DNA from: Solirubrobacterales bacterium
Lineage (GTDB): Bacteria; Actinomycetota; Thermoleophilia; Solirubrobacterales; Solirubrobacteraceae
Direction of reading: 5' to 3'
Assembly (NCBI GenBank): GCA_013695395.1
Contig: JACDAP010000545.1
Span: 1-5,788, forward strand
Length of the DNA: 5,788 nt
Position 1 is the first letter of the stretch, and each line of letters opens with the position of its first letter. Shown piece after piece: positions 4,616-5,788 of this stretch. The notes under the pieces are model-generated. The model ran no database searches. It saw only the letters and a list, made by a program, of their open reading frames with translations, and had not been told where the DNA came from. The translations under genes and the position numbers were made by a program.

Positions 4616-5788
4616 TCAGCCCCGCAGGGCGGTGACCGCGTCGAGGAAACGGGTGCCGTCTGCGGGCGTCGCGTAGTCCGAGAGGATCCGCAGGTGCGGA
4701 CGCGCTCGCTGGCCAGGTCCTTCACCGAGCCAGAGCTGCTGCGGCTCCCCGTCACGCGTCGGGAACTGGGTCGGCCCGTGCCCCGCGCAGGCCGAGCCGA
4801 TGTTCCGGCCCGTCGGGTCGGAGCAGTCGACCATGCGCCAGCCCACGTCGACCGTGCGCGTCGCCTCCGGGTGCATGAGCCGGTACACGAGCGTCTGGTC
4901 CCACGGCCGCAGCCCGTTGTCACCGAACGCGACCCGCCAGAACGCCCGGAAAGCGAAGGCCTGCTCCCGGAGCCAGATGCCCTCGGGGCTCGAGCCGCCG
5001 AGCCGGTCCACGCGGGCGTCGTCCAGGAGCAGCCCGCCGGCGAAGTGGTAGGGCGAGGCGATGATGGTGGCGTGGGCGAGCGCGGGGCTGGCCAGCACGG
5101 TGCGCGTGGCCTCGGGGTCCACGCCGACGTTCAGGGAGAAGAGGGCCGGCCGGCCGTTCAGGTCGTAGGCCTCGCCGGGCCGGGCACCGATCTGGGCGAG
5201 GATCTCCACGACGTTGGCGGCGGCCTCCGCGTCGGTCCGGGCCAGGCAGGCCACGTCGGTCAGTGGCCCGGCGGCGACGATCGTGGCGGGGCCCTCGCGG
5301 AGCAGTCGGCTCAGGAGCCGCACCCCGTCGTTCACGCACGGGTCCGTGGAGCCGGAGGGAGGCGCGGGATTGAGCTTCGCTTCCGCGCCCTTCGCGATCG
5401 GGATGTCGCGGCGCCCCATGATCTCGTGCACCATGAGCCGCGCGCGTTCGGTGCTCGGCCCGGCCTCGTTGTTCCCGAACTGGATCGCCAGGCCGTCGAC
5501 CCGCAGCGCCTTCGCGTTCAGCGCCAGGGCGACCGCGACGCCGTCGTCGACGTCGCTCGGGTATGGCGTTTGCGGGAGCGGCCCGAAGAGGCCGGGGGTG
5601 AAGTCGGTACTGAAGAGGACCCGGGTCGGCCCGGCAGGCGCCGGAGCCGCGGGCGGAGCGGACGGGCGGCATCCGGCGCGCAGCCGCCGGGTGCTCCGCG
5701 CGACGGTGCGTCGCTCCGCGCGGGCGCGCTGGACGACGATCGTCAGGCGCTCGCTCCGGCAGCGCCGCAGGCGCGCGGTACCGCGCAC
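4616..5788 (-). CDS. Nucleoside-hydrolase-like protein (5' end probably outside window)
   Basis: An IUNH-fold protein, probably an N-ribosidase or a relative acting on a ribosyl compound. Numbering from the window edge (390 codons visible), the hydrolase core starts near residue 55: TRVLFSTDF (55-63), SDVDDGVAVALAL (78-90), ATIVAAGPLTDVA (168-180), FSLNVGVDPEATRTVL (217-232) and WDQTLVYRLMHPE (296-308). The first two blocks correspond to the Ca2+-binding DxDPGxDD loop, here split by about 14 residues. Trp296-Asp297 stands where family members usually have His-Asp. Residues 1-40 have a Cys-rich, Arg-rich, strand-like pattern (Cys10, Cys40), followed by a Pro/Ala linker (42-54). This suggests the end of an upstream domain, so the GTG at 5788 is unlikely to be the real start. 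No signal peptide is visible in the window. The fold is well supported; substrate and activity are not. Confidence 0.8.
   Translation of the reverse strand: MRGTARLRRCRSERLTIVVQRARAERRTVARSTRRLRAGCRPSAPPAAPAPAGPTRVLFSTDFTPGLFGPLPQTPYPSDVDDGVAVALALNAKALRVDGLAIQFGNNEAGPSTERARLMVHEIMGRRDIPIAKGAEAKLNPAPPSGSTDPCVNDGVRLLSRLLREGPATIVAAGPLTDVACLARTDAEAAANVVEILAQIGARPGEAYDLNGRPALFSLNVGVDPEATRTVLASPALAHATIIASPYHFAGGLLLDDARVDRLGGSSPEGIWLREQAFAFRAFWRVAFGDNGLRPWDQTLVYRLMHPEATRTVDVGWRMVDCSDPTGRNIGSACAGHGPTQFPTRDGEPQQLWLGEGPGQRARPHLRILSDYATPADGTRFLDAVTALRG

Noticed and set aside
4516..4923. Minus-strand frame ending in GRTGLEPVTSCLSSRRSPS
   Set aside because: Its end is the antisense translation of tRNA-Val and the rest lies in another frame of the nucleoside-hydrolase gene.

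Overview
The window is high-GC bacterial chromosome, most likely from a soil actinobacterium of the class Thermoleophilia (Solirubrobacterales-like). The taxonomic guess is an inference. It rests on the strongly G/C-biased third codon positions, on a short collagen-like protein whose N-terminus (FVALGGVSYAA, then LPRNSVGTAQIK) is of a type I associate with that group, on the sequence style of the integrase, and on three tRNA genes without an encoded CCA end.

Layout from left to right. Positions 1-879 (+) hold the 3' part of a membrane-anchored GGDEF diguanylate cyclase. Positions 937-1044 (-) hold a tRNA-Gly(GCC) and its terminator. Positions 1066-2022 (-) encode a two-domain VOC/extradiol ring-cleaving dioxygenase of the MhqO/LinE type. 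Its promoter appears to be overlapped by a perfect 8-4-8 palindrome (2043-2062). Positions 2079-2310 (+) hold a frameshifted HNH endonuclease remnant. Positions 2373-3008 (+) encode the collagen-like exported or membrane protein.

Positions 3028-4330 form the most notable structure: a tiny integrated element bounded by two perfect 73-bp direct repeats. Each repeat holds the 3' half of a tRNA-Cys plus 27 bp beyond its 3' end. The right copy completes an intact tRNA-Cys(GCA) (4285-4355, -); the left copy leaves a tRNA fragment. Between them are a tyrosine integrase cut off at the repeat, so that its N-terminal domain is absent, a 78-aa single-span membrane protein, and short iterated motifs next to the left repeat that could be integrase arm sites. 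It reads as a decayed integrative element.

After the element comes a tRNA-Val(GAC) (4505-4577, +) with an unusual C at position 33 and a strong terminator. Last is the 3' part of a nucleoside-hydrolase-like gene (4616-5788, -). It has an interrupted metal-binding loop and probably extends past the window.

No operon spans the window. The genes are mostly single transcription units separated by tRNAs. The tRNA-Gly lies 21 bp downstream of the dioxygenase in the same orientation and may receive read-through from it. I see no clearly new multi-gene system. The features worth checking are the minimal tRNA-Cys element, the operator at the dioxygenase promoter, the C33 tRNA-Val and the modified nucleoside hydrolase.
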